From assembly GCF_000799465.1 (NCBI RefSeq), contig NZ_JUGU01000001.1, forward strand, positions 3,430,501 to 3,494,500: DNA of 64,000 nt. The letters are read 5' to 3'. Positions 16,661-25,301 of the stretch are shown piece after piece. The position numbers were made by a program, and so were the translations under genes. Numbering within the stretch: the first letter of the stretch is position 1; each line of letters starts with the position of its first letter. The notes below the pieces were generated by a model. The model was not told the DNA's origin and searched no databases. It worked only from the letters and a program-made list of their open reading frames with translations. The DNA is from Psychroserpens sp. Hel_I_66 (GTDB lineage Bacteria > Bacteroidota > Bacteroidia > Flavobacteriales > Flavobacteriaceae).

Positions 16661-17444
16661 GTTCAGAAACCCTCATCATATAGAACCACCAGGCGTTTTG
16701 AGACAAATTCTGTCTCATCCCGCAAATGACACAGAAGTTATTGAACTTGCAGTTTTTCAAGAACATCGTTACGCATTTTTCTATTGGAACAAATGGATGC
16801 AAGACAATAAACCTAAGAATCCACCTTGTTTGGTTTCATTGGATTGGCATCAGGATTTATGCTATCCGTGTGAAACAGAAAGAGAATGGTTAGATAAATT
16901 AGATTTAACGAGTGATGCAGAAGTGTCTTTATTTTCTTGGGCAAAACTTGCGGGCAATAATGATGGCCATATATTATGTGCGGCATATCTTAACTTGATT
17001 GGCGATATTTATGTGCATTGTAGACAAGAAATGGGTCGAAATACTTGGCAAGATGAAGAATTGACAGATACCTATGGCAACAAGCACACCATCAAAAAAT
17101 TCAAAACTTATGAAGCATTACAAGAAGCACTGTTGACGTCGTCAGAGACGTCCGTGTTTTTTGATATTGATTTGGATTTCTTTTCTGTAAAGAACGGTCT
17201 AAGTGATGGCTCGTTTGAATTCACTTATCTGCAAGAACAAGAAATACGCGCAATGTTAGATAAAGACCATCCGTTAATCAGTTGGATTTTTGAGCGGATA
17301 AAAGGGTTTACTATTGCAACAGAACCAGAACATTGCGGTGGGCTTTTAAAAAGCAACAAATTTCTTGACCTAATTAGTGACATTTATTTCAACCCAGAGT
17401 TGTTTGCCCAAAAATGTAATTGGAAATGGAAGCCTAAGTATTAA
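16653..17444 (+). CDS. UPF0489 family protein, arginase-like fold
   Basis: 263 residues. SLDWHQDLC (about 62-70) and VFFDIDLDFFS (about 168-178) are the two acidic/His metal-binding patterns of UPF0489, a family related to arginase and deacetylase folds; the Asp/His residues would hold one or two metal ions. A further TEPEHCGG motif (about 223-230) could complete the site. The substrate is unknown. It is the last gene of the AbiE-led operon, overlapping the preceding gene by 8 bp, and is followed directly by repeat copy B. Confidence 0.72.
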   Translation: MIEFRNPHHIEPPGVLRQILSHPANDTEVIELAVFQEHRYAFFYWNKWMQDNKPKNPPCLVSLDWHQDLCYPCETEREWLDKLDLTSDAEVSLFSWAKLAGNNDGHILCAAYLNLIGDIYVHCRQEMGRNTWQDEELTDTYGNKHTIKKFKTYEALQEALLTSSETSVFFDIDLDFFSVKNGLSDGSFEFTYLQEQEIRAMLDKDHPLISWIFERIKGFTIATEPEHCGGLLKSNKFLDLISDIYFNPELFAQKCNWKWKPKY

Positions 17445-17448
17445 TAAT

Positions 17449-17618
17449 CCACTCAGCACATTCCCCTACATTTCGCGAAAATCTACATTTCGGGAAAAGA
17501 GCTTCACTACACACGTCTTGGACACAATCCCCAATTTCAGCTTTCCATTCCGCTAAATCTTCCCGATACTCTGGGAAGAAACACTACATTCCAGAGCCAA
17601 ATTTGTGGATTAAGTTTA
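17449..17618 (+). repeat. Dispersed intergenic repeat, copy B
   Basis: It begins CCACTCAGCACATTCCCC 5 bp after the preceding stop and ends near CCAGAGCCAAATTTGTGG. It carries the blocks GAAAAGAGCTTC, GTCTTGGACACAATCCCC and AATTTCAGCTTTCCATTCC in the same order and orientation as copies A and C. It lacks the GCAGGC hairpin present in A and C, so copies differ by small internal hairpin insertions. Confidence 0.82.
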
Positions 17619-17714
17619 CTTTTATATTCAATAAAAATACTTGTGCTACTCATTGAAGCAACCAGATAAATTTATATTTGTTTTTTTTTAAATAGTTAAC
17701 TGCGAGCTGAAACA

Positions 17715-18521
17715 ATGAATGTAAAGCATTATAAAGTCAAAAATGCAATTTTGCAAAAGTATATTGACGGCTATTATTTTATGGACAAAGAAAAGTCAGA
17801 ATTACCAATTCAATATCTAAGTTTCCCAAGTAATTTATGCTTTGTCAGTACTACTCAAAATTCAAATGTAAAAATAGGGCAAGAAAAAATTATCATAACA
17901 CCTTGTAAAAAGAATAAAATTGTAACAGATTTGGTAGTTAGATATTCTAAGCCTTTTGAAATTTTATTTCAAAAACCTGCAAATGAGATAACGATTAAGT
18001 TTAAACCTTTAGGGATTAATCGTTTCGTTTCAAATGTTTCAGATTATTTTGTAAGTGGTCATTATATGGATTTTCAACCATTTGATGATTTAAATTTGGA
18101 AATGCAATCCATCTTTGGTATTGCAAATAGAGACGAGCAAATCGTGCGACTTGAAAGTTATTGGTTATCTAAATTTAAGAATGTTAAATTGGATAGATTA
18201 GAAAGCATAATTACTGATATAGAAAGCGAACAGAGTATTGCTGAAATTTCAAAAAAACATCAAATATCAAGACAATATTTAAGTAGAATTTGCTTAAAAA
18301 ATCTCGGTAAATCCCCTTCGGAGTATCGTAAGGTGTTCAAATTTAGAAGAGCGCTTGAGGATTTTAAAAAGGTAAATAACCTAACAGAGCTTTCCTACGA
18401 AAGCCTCTTTTATGACCAATCCCATTTCATAAAAGACTTTAAATCTCTAACCAACATTAACCCAAGTTTGTTTTTCAAAAAGATAGATTCAAATAAAGAA
18501 TTTGTATGGCTCTTCTTATAG
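17715..18521 (+). CDS. AraC family transcriptional regulator
   Basis: 268 residues. The N-terminal half is a sensor-like domain of the type that starts with a YIDGYYF motif. The C-terminal half has the two AraC helix-turn-helix units: SIAEISKKHQISRQYLSRIC (about 175-194), then LSYESLFYDQSHFIKDFKSL with the typical FYDQSHFIKDFK recognition pattern. It lies 73 bp upstream of a hydrolase pair it may control. The sensor ligand is unknown. It is the first gene after repeat copy B. Confidence 0.88.
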   Translation: MNVKHYKVKNAILQKYIDGYYFMDKEKSELPIQYLSFPSNLCFVSTTQNSNVKIGQEKIIITPCKKNKIVTDLVVRYSKPFEILFQKPANEITIKFKPLGINRFVSNVSDYFVSGHYMDFQPFDDLNLEMQSIFGIANRDEQIVRLESYWLSKFKNVKLDRLESIITDIESEQSIAEISKKHQISRQYLSRICLKNLGKSPSEYRKVFKFRRALEDFKKVNNLTELSYESLFYDQSHFIKDFKSLTNINPSLFFKKIDSNKEFVWLFL

Positions 18522-18594
18522 TTGTTTCCATTTTTACAATTTTGTCATTTAGAATAATCTTTAATTTGTAGTAAATATTTTATTACAATATATA

Positions 18595-20103
18595 ATGAAG
18601 AAGTTTCTAAGCTTAATACTTCTATTCGGGGTTACCTTTAATTTATATTCCCAAAAAATACAGGTTGACTTAATCGAGCCTTTCATTAATCAACTAATGA
18701 AGGATTTTGAAGTCACGGGTCTTTCTATAGGTATTGTAAAAAATGATTCCATTATTTATTCAAAAGGATATGGTACTAGAAAAATCAATGAAAACTTACC
18801 TGTTAATCAAAACACAATCTTCGGAATAGGTTCAATTTCTAAATCCTTCACAGCTTTAACTCTAGGAATACTTGTTGATGAAGGAAAAATAAGTTGGGAT
18901 GACAGGGTAAAAGACTATCTGCCTTATTTCGAATTGTACGACCCATATGTTTCAGAAAATTTCACCATCAGAGATTTGCTTACACATCGAAGTGGACTCA
19001 AAGAAATTAGCGGAGGAACATTATGGTATCATTCAGAATTATCAAGAAAGGATATTATCAAAAAAATAAAATATTTAGAACCAGTATCAGGATTTCGAGA
19101 AAAGCCGGCCTATCAAAATATAATGTATCTCGTTGCAGGGGAAATAGTAAGCGAGGTTACTGGGATAAGTTGGGATGAATTTCTTAAAAATAGAATATTT
19201 GATAAACTTGATATGACAAATAGTACTTCTATTTCTTCCGTTAGAGAATCAAATAAAAACTTAGCATTCCCACACGTTTGGAATGAAAACTTTAAGAAAA
19301 TATTCGTAAATCAAGAGAAAGGAGACAATCTCGCACCAGCAGGTTTTATATACTCTTCATCCAATGAGATGATTAACTATATGAGGATGTTGCTCAATGA
19401 TGGAGTTTTTAAGAAAGATACTATTATAAGCAAATCAACTCTTAAAGAAATTTTCAAACCTCAAATAATATATCCTATTCAAGGTTCACCTTTTGGTAAT
19501 GAGTTCACTTCATACGGCTTTGGTTGGTGGGTTACACCGAGAAATAATGACAAGCTTATTGAACATAATGGAGGTATTGATGGAATGCACGCAAAACTTT
19601 TTATGATAAAGAATTTAAACATAGGGGTCATTATTCTAACAAATATTTCAAAAGAGCCAGCTGCTTTTCTATTAAAAGCTAAATTACTCGAGCAAATATT
19701 TGAAGATAAATCCCTTGATTTTTATGAGACCGTAAAAGGGTATAGAGATAGAAGAGTAAATGGTGCACCGAAAGTCAGAACAAAGGTTAATAATACATCA
19801 CCATCAGTTGAAATAAATAATTATGGGGGAATATACACAGACAAAATGTATGGAGACATTAGCATAAAACCTTTAAATAGAAAAGAACTAGAGATTTCTT
19901 TTTCACACTCTTCTATATTTAAAGGAAAGTTAGAACATTGGCATTTTGATACATTCAAAATTGATTGGTATGATATTAGAGTACCTGATGGATACTTAAC
20001 GTTTAACTTCAATTCTAATAGAGAAATATTAGGAATATCATTTGAACAAGGAAGCCTGCTTGATGTTGATTTTAGCGAAATCAATGTCTTAAAAAAGGAA
20101 TAA
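18595..20103 (+). CDS. Exported serine hydrolase, class C beta-lactamase family
   Basis: 502 residues with a signal peptide ending near residue 20 (NLYSQ). The SxxK catalytic motif is GSISKS (S80, K83), and a YQN motif near residue 173 supplies the second catalytic element. LIEHNGGIDG near 320 gives the HxG third motif. The C-terminal 110 residues form a small beta domain like that seen in many serine hydrolases (DUF3471-like). The fold is that of beta-lactamases, D-aminopeptidases and esterases; the substrate cannot be told. 10 bp separate it from the next hydrolase. Confidence 0.85.
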   Translation: MKKFLSLILLFGVTFNLYSQKIQVDLIEPFINQLMKDFEVTGLSIGIVKNDSIIYSKGYGTRKINENLPVNQNTIFGIGSISKSFTALTLGILVDEGKISWDDRVKDYLPYFELYDPYVSENFTIRDLLTHRSGLKEISGGTLWYHSELSRKDIIKKIKYLEPVSGFREKPAYQNIMYLVAGEIVSEVTGISWDEFLKNRIFDKLDMTNSTSISSVRESNKNLAFPHVWNENFKKIFVNQEKGDNLAPAGFIYSSSNEMINYMRMLLNDGVFKKDTIISKSTLKEIFKPQIIYPIQGSPFGNEFTSYGFGWWVTPRNNDKLIEHNGGIDGMHAKLFMIKNLNIGVIILTNISKEPAAFLLKAKLLEQIFEDKSLDFYETVKGYRDRRVNGAPKVRTKVNNTSPSVEINNYGGIYTDKMYGDISIKPLNRKELEISFSHSSIFKGKLEHWHFDTFKIDWYDIRVPDGYLTFNFNSNREILGISFEQGSLLDVDFSEINVLKKE

Positions 20104-20113
20104 ATACACAATT

Positions 20114-21646
20114 ATGAGAAAAATAATTTTAGTAACCATAATACTTCTTCAAGTCTGTTCTATGAAAGGACAAACATCCTTAAAAGAAATCGGGCTTAAA
20201 GCTGGAAAATATGAAGTAGGCTTTAAACATTATACAGTCAATGATAGCACAAGAAACTATCGGATTCATAATGAGTTTAACAATCGACTTATCAAGAGAC
20301 CCATTCCAATAAGTATTTGGTATCCGACTACTAAAACGAATAATATTTCTAGCAAATTGACTGTATTAGATTACTTACAGGTTTTAAAAGAAGAAGAAGA
20401 ATGGAAAAATTTACCAAATTATTTTTTGTTAGATTGGTTTAAAGACTTGTCAAACACACCAGAAAATAAAGCGCATCTTACTGAGAAAACTACAGCTTTT
20501 TTAAATTCCAAACCTTTAAACGAAGAGTTTCCAATTGTTGTATACGCACCAAGTTATCAAGCCTCTTCAATTGAGAACTTTTCGTTATTTGAATATTTAG
20601 CCAGTAATGGCTTCGTTGTTATATCAAGCCCTTCAAGAGGAACAGATACACGTTGGTTAGAAGGAGCAACCACAAAAGATATGGAAACGCAATCAAGAGA
20701 TGTAGAGTTCCTTATAAAAGAAATTCACAGCTACAAAAATATTGATTCGGAAAAAGTGGCATTAATGGGATTTAGTTTTGGTGGGTTATCAAACGCTATT
20801 ACAGTTATGAAAAACAAGAATATAAGTGCAGTTGTAAGTTTGGATGGAGCTGATAGGTACAATTATCCTGTTTTGGAAAAATCACCTTTTTTTAATTTAG
20901 ATAAATTTGTCATTCCTTACATCCATTTTGCCCAAGAAGAGATTCCAAAAGAAGTTCTAACCAATGATAAAATTCCCGAAGAATTAAACTACAAATTTCA
21001 ATTGTATGACTCTTTGAAGTATAGCAATGTTTATAGATATAGATTTCACGACCTTACACATTCCTATTTTAGTTCGTTCGGTGTCTTATTCGCTGATAGG
21101 GATAAAAGGCAAGATAAAAGTGATGAAAAAATAATGGCTTCCTATAAACTGCTTTGTCAACACACCTTACAGTTCTTAAATGCAACACTAAAAAATGAGG
21201 AAAATGCTATTGATTTCATTGAAAATAGTGTTGTGGAAAATGGCTTTTCCGAAACTTTGATTTCGAAACAAACAAAAAAGGCTATCGAGAAGGATTTTAT
21301 CTATAAGGATTTTAATGATTTAGCATATAAACAAGACTATCAAGATTTAATCAGTTTATATAAAAAAACTATTGCTGAATATCCAAATCTTCAACTTCAA
21401 GAAGGAATGCTAAATATGTTAGGATTGCGATTGTCATTTAATCCTAACAAGAAAGAACAAGGATATAATGTCATTTTATTAGCATTACATCTTTACCCAA
21501 AATCAGCAAATTTATATGATAGTTTAGCTGAAGCATATTTTTATAATAAGGATTACCCTAACGCTATTATAAATTACGAAAAGTCCTTGGAATTAAATCC
21601 TGCAAATCAAAATGCAATTGATAGATTGAAACAAATTAAGCAATAA
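20114..21646 (+). CDS. Exported alpha/beta hydrolase with C-terminal TPR
   Basis: 510 residues, with an N-terminal signal (ILLQVCSMKGQ). The nucleophile elbow MGFSFGG lies near residues 217-223, with VSLDGAD and HDLTHS further on as candidates for the remaining triad members, the pattern of dienelactone- or PAF-acetylhydrolase-like enzymes. The C-terminal 80 residues hold TPR units (NLYDSLAEAYFYNKDYPNAIINYEK). The substrate is unknown; together with the preceding serine hydrolase it may degrade an ester or peptide compound. It ends just before repeat copy C. Confidence 0.8.
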   Translation: MRKIILVTIILLQVCSMKGQTSLKEIGLKAGKYEVGFKHYTVNDSTRNYRIHNEFNNRLIKRPIPISIWYPTTKTNNISSKLTVLDYLQVLKEEEEWKNLPNYFLLDWFKDLSNTPENKAHLTEKTTAFLNSKPLNEEFPIVVYAPSYQASSIENFSLFEYLASNGFVVISSPSRGTDTRWLEGATTKDMETQSRDVEFLIKEIHSYKNIDSEKVALMGFSFGGLSNAITVMKNKNISAVVSLDGADRYNYPVLEKSPFFNLDKFVIPYIHFAQEEIPKEVLTNDKIPEELNYKFQLYDSLKYSNVYRYRFHDLTHSYFSSFGVLFADRDKRQDKSDEKIMASYKLLCQHTLQFLNATLKNEENAIDFIENSVVENGFSETLISKQTKKAIEKDFIYKDFNDLAYKQDYQDLISLYKKTIAEYPNLQLQEGMLNMLGLRLSFNPNKKEQGYNVILLALHLYPKSANLYDSLAEAYFYNKDYPNAIINYEKSLELNPANQNAIDRLKQIKQ

Positions 21647-21694
21647 AACCAGCAGTTAACAACAAATAAAAAGAATTGTAATCTTGTTTTCATA

Positions 21695-21900
21695 ACCCAC
21701 TCAGCACATTCCCCTACATTCCACGCTCGCCTGCTGAAAAAGCAGGCAACCACTTCATTCCGTGAAAAGAGCTTCATTACAAAGGTCTTGGACACAATCC
21801 CCAATTTCAGCTTTCCATTCCGCTAACCCTTCCCGTCCCGATAGTTATCGGGATTGGGAAGGAACACTACATTCCAGAGCCAAAATCGTGAACTAAGTCC
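21695..21900 (+). repeat. Dispersed intergenic repeat, copy C
   Basis: The longest copy. It runs from ACCCACTCAGCACATTCC to CCAGAGCCAAAATCGTG and a TAAGTCCGC tail. Internal hairpins are GCCTGC-tgaaaaa-GCAGGC and TCCCGATAGTTATCGGGA (21836-21853), the latter filling the place occupied in A by a shorter CCCGCTGCGCTGGG element. A short frame on its minus strand is an artefact of the repeat. Confidence 0.82.
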
Positions 21901-22007
21901 GCTTTTTTAATCGGAAAGCCATCGGCTTGATTTTCTTAACAGGATTTTCGGCGCGGTCTTCTTGAGCCCTCACTCGAAAATCCTTAAAAACCAAACCGCT
22001 GTCTTAC

Positions 22008-22350
22008 ACATTTTAAGGGGTTTATAATGGATAAAGCCTTTGTTGTTTTTCGGGTCGTCGAAAAACAGGCACGACATAACCAATTCTAATATAAACACAG
22101 CTACTTATTTCGCTTAACTGTCGGTACGCTCAAACGCAACTGCGTTTAAAAGAATTGCTAATGCCCTTATGGAACTTGTCAAGACTATACAAGTTTTAGT
22201 GAAAAATAAGGTTTCTACTTCCTTGAATCCCGATAGCTATCGGGATTACTACGTCGCAAACACACCTGATTTTACCCTAAAAGTCTGGACAAAACCCACT
22301 TTATCCATTGTGCTATGCACAGAAGAAAAGAACAAACACCCCTTAAAATT
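22008..22350. other. Structured noncoding region upstream of ssb
   Basis: No convincing gene lies between 21901 and 22420. The outer inverted repeat is ATTTTAAGGGG at 22011 against CCCCTTAAAAT at 22340. Inside it, ATGGATAAAG at 22026 is inverted as CTTTATCCAT near 22299. Perfect hairpins are GTTTTTCG-ggtcgt-CGAAAAAC (22045-22066) and AAACGCA-ac-TGCGTTT (22132-22147). A TCCCGATAGCTATCGGGA palindrome sits at 22228-22245. The arrangement suggests a folded single strand, such as an origin or a conjugation leading-region promoter. Confidence 0.45.
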
Positions 22351-22420
22351 TAATTCAGTTTAAAACAAATAGGGGAAATATAAACCAGTCTGTAACAAAG
22401 CAGACACAAATCTTTTTATT

Positions 22421-22765
22421 ATGAGTACTATTAGAAATCACGTACAGTTAATTGGAAACGTTGGTCAAGAGCCAACCATTACGAACCTTGAAAGCGGAAA
22501 GAAAGTAGCCCGTTTTTCACTTGCAACAAATGAGTATTACAAAGATGCCAAAGGAGAAAAGCAAACAGATACTAATTGGCATACCGTAGTAGCTTGGGGC
22601 AAGACTGCTGAAATCGTTGAGAAATTTGTCGAAAAAGGCAAAGAAGTTGGAATATCGGGAAAACTTAAAACCCGAAGCTATACAACCGAAAATGATGAGC
22701 AACGCTACGTTACAGAAGTTGTAGCCGATGAAATCCTATTACTTGGAAGCAAGAGCGATAAGTAA
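22421..22765 (+). CDS. ssb: Single-stranded DNA-binding protein
   Basis: 114 residues forming one OB fold: NHVQLIGNVGQEPTI at the start, then KVARFSLATNEYY, WHTVVAWGKTAEIVEKFVEKG and the YVTEVVADEILLL final strand. It ends right after the fold and lacks the acidic DDDIPF-type tail of chromosomal SSB, as usual for short SSBs on mobile elements. It would coat transferred single strands during conjugation. It is followed by a strong terminator, so it is probably a single-gene transcript with the structured region upstream. Confidence 0.93.
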   Translation: MSTIRNHVQLIGNVGQEPTITNLESGKKVARFSLATNEYYKDAKGEKQTDTNWHTVVAWGKTAEIVEKFVEKGKEVGISGKLKTRSYTTENDEQRYVTEVVADEILLLGSKSDK

Positions 22766-22777
22766 TCTTCAAAAAGA

Positions 22778-22815
22778 AAGAGGGCGCACCTGTCGAAAGT
22801 TTCGCCCTCTTTTTC
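22778..22815 (+). terminator. Rho-independent terminator after ssb
   Basis: AGAGGGCG and CGCCCTCT pair perfectly around a loop, followed by TTTTTC. It lies 13 bp after the ssb stop. Confidence 0.88.
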
Positions 22816-22842
22816 ATTATTCACACATTAAATATATGTACA

Positions 22843-23223
22843 ATGAAAGCACAAGTTAACGAAATAAAAGAGCGATTGCAATATTTTAGTGGAACAGAAA
22901 TGTTTTATCAAATCCCATTATTGCGAACCCGTTTTACGGACGGATTGAAATATTTATCAGAAGTCGCTGAATGTTTTTGGCTCATTACGGACACGTCCGT
23001 AATTGCAAAAAGTCTGATGAACCGAAGCGAATTTTTAACCATAGACTTCAAAAGATTGCCCAAAGAAAAACAGGATTATTCTGGTTATGAAGCCGAGATA
23101 ATTTACAGCGATGGCAACGACAATATTTTGGAAAAACACGGTTACAGGGCAACCGATTTTCCGCTCGATGAACTGCGTTTATTTTTTGTAAATGATACGC
23201 TGATGTTACCGAGCGAATATTAA
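22843..23223 (+). CDS. DUF6876-like protein of mobile elements
   Basis: 126 residues, no signal peptide or membrane segment. It opens with EIKERLQYFSGTEMFYQIPLLRTRFTDGLKYLSEVAECFWLI, a pattern I recognise from small proteins carried by conjugative and integrated elements of Bacteroidota (DUF6876, name from memory). The function is unknown. It follows ssb after a terminator and precedes another small gene by 12 bp. Confidence 0.7.
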   Translation: MKAQVNEIKERLQYFSGTEMFYQIPLLRTRFTDGLKYLSEVAECFWLITDTSVIAKSLMNRSEFLTIDFKRLPKEKQDYSGYEAEIIYSDGNDNILEKHGYRATDFPLDELRLFFVNDTLMLPSEY

Positions 23224-23235
23224 AAATCGGACGTT

Positions 23236-23433
23236 ATGATATATCTAAATTTTACCGATTTGAACGAGGAAACACAAGAGCGATTAATTGCCAATTCAAA
23301 AGAGGAAGTAAAGGAAAAGTACGGCAAGGATATAATGGATTATGCCACAAAGCATAATACCAATTTGGATAAGATGCTCGATGAAGAAGCACTTCGGAAT
23401 TTGTATTCGTATAAATACATTTTCAACATATAA
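23236..23433 (+). CDS. Small hypothetical protein, 65 aa
   Basis: A charged, probably helical protein starting 12 bp after the DUF6876-like gene and ending just before a hairpin terminator. That placement supports a two-gene transcript. No motif is recognised. Confidence 0.6.
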   Translation: MIYLNFTDLNEETQERLIANSKEEVKEKYGKDIMDYATKHNTNLDKMLDEEALRNLYSYKYIFNI

Positions 23434-23455
23434 ATTTTATGAAATTAAAAGCAAG

Positions 23456-23481
23456 CACCTCTAAATTTTAGAGGTGTTTTC
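23456..23481 (+). terminator. Rho-independent terminator
   Basis: CACCTCTAAA and TTTAGAGGTG are perfectly complementary, followed by TTTTC, 22 bp after the preceding stop. The effective stem is about 8 bp with a short AT loop. Confidence 0.8.
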
Positions 23482-23499
23482 TATCCAATTAATATATAG

Positions 23500-23860
23500 T
23501 CAAGAAAAAAACGTATCTTTATTTCGCTGAAATTCAGCATTCAATTTAAGTAGGGTTATCCACTTTTCGACTTTCGCCGATAACCGTACACATCGAAAAA
23601 TAACATATCGGAAAATCATTTTCCCTGAAAATGGCAATCGGCTTTTTAGCCGGATTGTATGGATTTTCGGTACGCCCAAAGCGTACCGAAAAGGAATAGC
23701 AAGAGGGTAACGGGCTGCGCCGCGTTACATATTCCATTTTCATTTTAATCTATTGATTTTTAAGCACTTAAAAATAAAGTAGATATAAAAAATCCATCGA
23801 TTTGCGTCAAATGGTCTTGAAACACCAGTAAACAGGGATGGATTTACGTCAAATCTTTAA
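23500..23860. other. Candidate origin of transfer (oriT) region
   Basis: About 390 bp without a gene lie between the terminator and the mobilization operon. Hairpins follow in series: CGGCT-ttt-AGCCG at about 23637-23650; a 12-bp perfect stem TTTTCGGTACGC/GCGTACCGAAAA at 23664-23692; and GTAACG...CGTTAC at about 23706-23728. Then come two near-identical 14-bp units, GATTTgCGTCAAAT (23799-23812) and GATTTaCGTCAAAT (23841-23854), each with ATTT/AAAT dyad symmetry. Hairpins plus iterated sites immediately before relaxase genes are the usual oriT layout. The nick site cannot be identified. Confidence 0.5.
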
Positions 23861-23874
23861 AAAAGCGAAAGGAA

Positions 23875-24255
23875 ATGGACTCATTCATCACTATCAGGTT
23901 CAAACGGAAAACTGCCAAAAGGTTTCAGGAATTTTCCAAGAAGCACTTCAAAACGCACACGGAAGCTATGGAAAACATCCTTGATTTTTTCCTTTACAAT
24001 GAAATATCGCCAAAGGAAAAATTGGGTCCAACCGGACGTACCATCGAAGCAAAATTATTAAAACGAATCAATGCCGTTATTGCCATAATGCGAGACGTGG
24101 AAAAGACCCAAACCAAACCTACGGTCGCAATGTTGCAATCCCTTTTTGTAATGGACGAACCTAAAAAGAAACCGCTCATTTTGGAAAAAAAATATGCTGA
24201 GGAAAAGAAAGAAGTCCGCTTTCGCGAAAAGCGAAATACCAACAATGAACTTTAA
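23875..24255 (+). CDS. Mobilization accessory protein, BfmA/BtgA-like
   Basis: 126 residues, basic. The N-terminal part (TIRFKRKTAKRFQEFSKKHFKTHTEAMENILDFFL) looks like a ribbon-helix-helix or related DNA-binding fold, as in relaxosome accessory proteins of Bacteroides mobilizable elements. It begins 20 bp after the second 14-bp repeat and 11 bp before the relaxase gene. It probably binds the adjacent candidate oriT and may repress this operon. Confidence 0.7.
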   Translation: MDSFITIRFKRKTAKRFQEFSKKHFKTHTEAMENILDFFLYNEISPKEKLGPTGRTIEAKLLKRINAVIAIMRDVEKTQTKPTVAMLQSLFVMDEPKKKPLILEKKYAEEKKEVRFREKRNTNNEL

Positions 24256-24266
24256 AAATTTAGCTT

Positions 24267-25298
24267 ATGTACATCACAATCACACCTCAAAAAATGGGCG
24301 GTAACTTTTCCAAAAGTTCAGCTGATTTTGTTGGCTATTTAGAGAAGGAAAACAAAGGATTGGAACAACACGAAATGGAACATTTTTTCAATCAATATGG
24401 CGATGAGATTTCCGCTGAAGAAGTAGTCAAAGAAATAGATGGAAATACCGCAAAATTGGAAAAACACGAACCAAGATTCTATTCAATTACCGTGAGTCCT
24501 TCAAAATATGAATTGCGAAAACTTCAGAACAGTAGCGAAGATTTAAAAAGATATACTCGCGAGCTGATGAAAGATTATGTGGCTTCATTTAATAGAGAAA
24601 TTAAAGGGCGACCAGTCAATATCGACGACATAAAATATTATGCGAAAATTGAACACAAACGCACATTTAAAGGAACGGATTTTCAGGTAAAAGAGAACCA
24701 ACCCTTTGCCACAAAAATACTTCAGCTAAAAACTGAAATCCGAAATATTCAAGAAGGGCGAGCTGAAGGGAATATTAAAAAGATGGAAAAGAAAATTGCC
24801 AAACTGGAACTACAAGCGCCACATCAACAAAATGGAAAACGGATTGTCCAGGGAATGGCGAAAGATGGAAACCAAAGTCATATCCATATCATTGTGAGCC
24901 GAAAGGATGCATCAAACAGATTTAGTTTGTCACCCGGAAGCAAATACAAAGCTTCCGATGTGAAGTTGAATGGGGAAACCGTAAAACGTGGTTTTGACAG
25001 AGATAAGTTTTTTGAGAAAGCTGAAAAGACGTTTGATAAGACTTTTTGGTACAAACGCAACTTTGCAGAGACCTACAAAGCACGAAAGGATTTTGTAAAA
25101 AGCCCAAATCTATATTTCGCCGCCTTGATGAAATTACCTGCAAATGAAAAGGCATTGGCTTTTAAAATGATAACAAAAACAGGTCTGCCAATAGTACCAA
25201 GTATTCCAGTAAGTCAAACACAAATCGCACTTCGGATTTTCAAAAGGTTAAGACGTGGTGCAGAAGTGGCCATCAAATCAAGTTCAATAGGAATTTAG
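24267..25298 (+). CDS. Relaxase / mobilization protein (MobB-like, DUF5712 type)
   Basis: 343 residues. It opens with MYITITPQKMGGNFSKSSADFVGYLEKE, the start seen in Bacteroidota relaxases. HIHIIVSRKD (about residues 211-220) is the histidine-hydrophobe-histidine metal motif of HUH relaxases. Tyrosines suitable for strand transfer lie in the N-terminal half (YYAKIEHKRTFKGTD). It would nick oriT and lead the strand into the recipient. The coupling protein gene follows 3 bp downstream. The DUF number is from memory. Confidence 0.8.
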   Translation: MYITITPQKMGGNFSKSSADFVGYLEKENKGLEQHEMEHFFNQYGDEISAEEVVKEIDGNTAKLEKHEPRFYSITVSPSKYELRKLQNSSEDLKRYTRELMKDYVASFNREIKGRPVNIDDIKYYAKIEHKRTFKGTDFQVKENQPFATKILQLKTEIRNIQEGRAEGNIKKMEKKIAKLELQAPHQQNGKRIVQGMAKDGNQSHIHIIVSRKDASNRFSLSPGSKYKASDVKLNGETVKRGFDRDKFFEKAEKTFDKTFWYKRNFAETYKARKDFVKSPNLYFAALMKLPANEKALAFKMITKTGLPIVPSIPVSQTQIALRIFKRLRRGAEVAIKSSSIGI

Positions 25299-25301
25299 CG
25301 T

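Noticed and set aside
21607..21804. 65-residue minus-strand frame across the end of the hydrolase gene and repeat copy C
   Set aside because: Most of it is the reverse reading of the dispersed repeat, and it overlaps the well-supported hydrolase gene.
10859..21900. Dispersed repeats considered as integron attC sites
   Set aside because: The blocks between copies contain several genes each, the copies are long, I see no clear RYYYAAC/GTTRRRY ends, and no integron integrase is visible.
22169..22363. 64-residue frame between the folded region and ssb
   Set aside because: It runs through the TCCCGATAGCTATCGGGA palindrome and the inverted repeat arms, has no recognisable domain, and is better explained as noncoding structured DNA.
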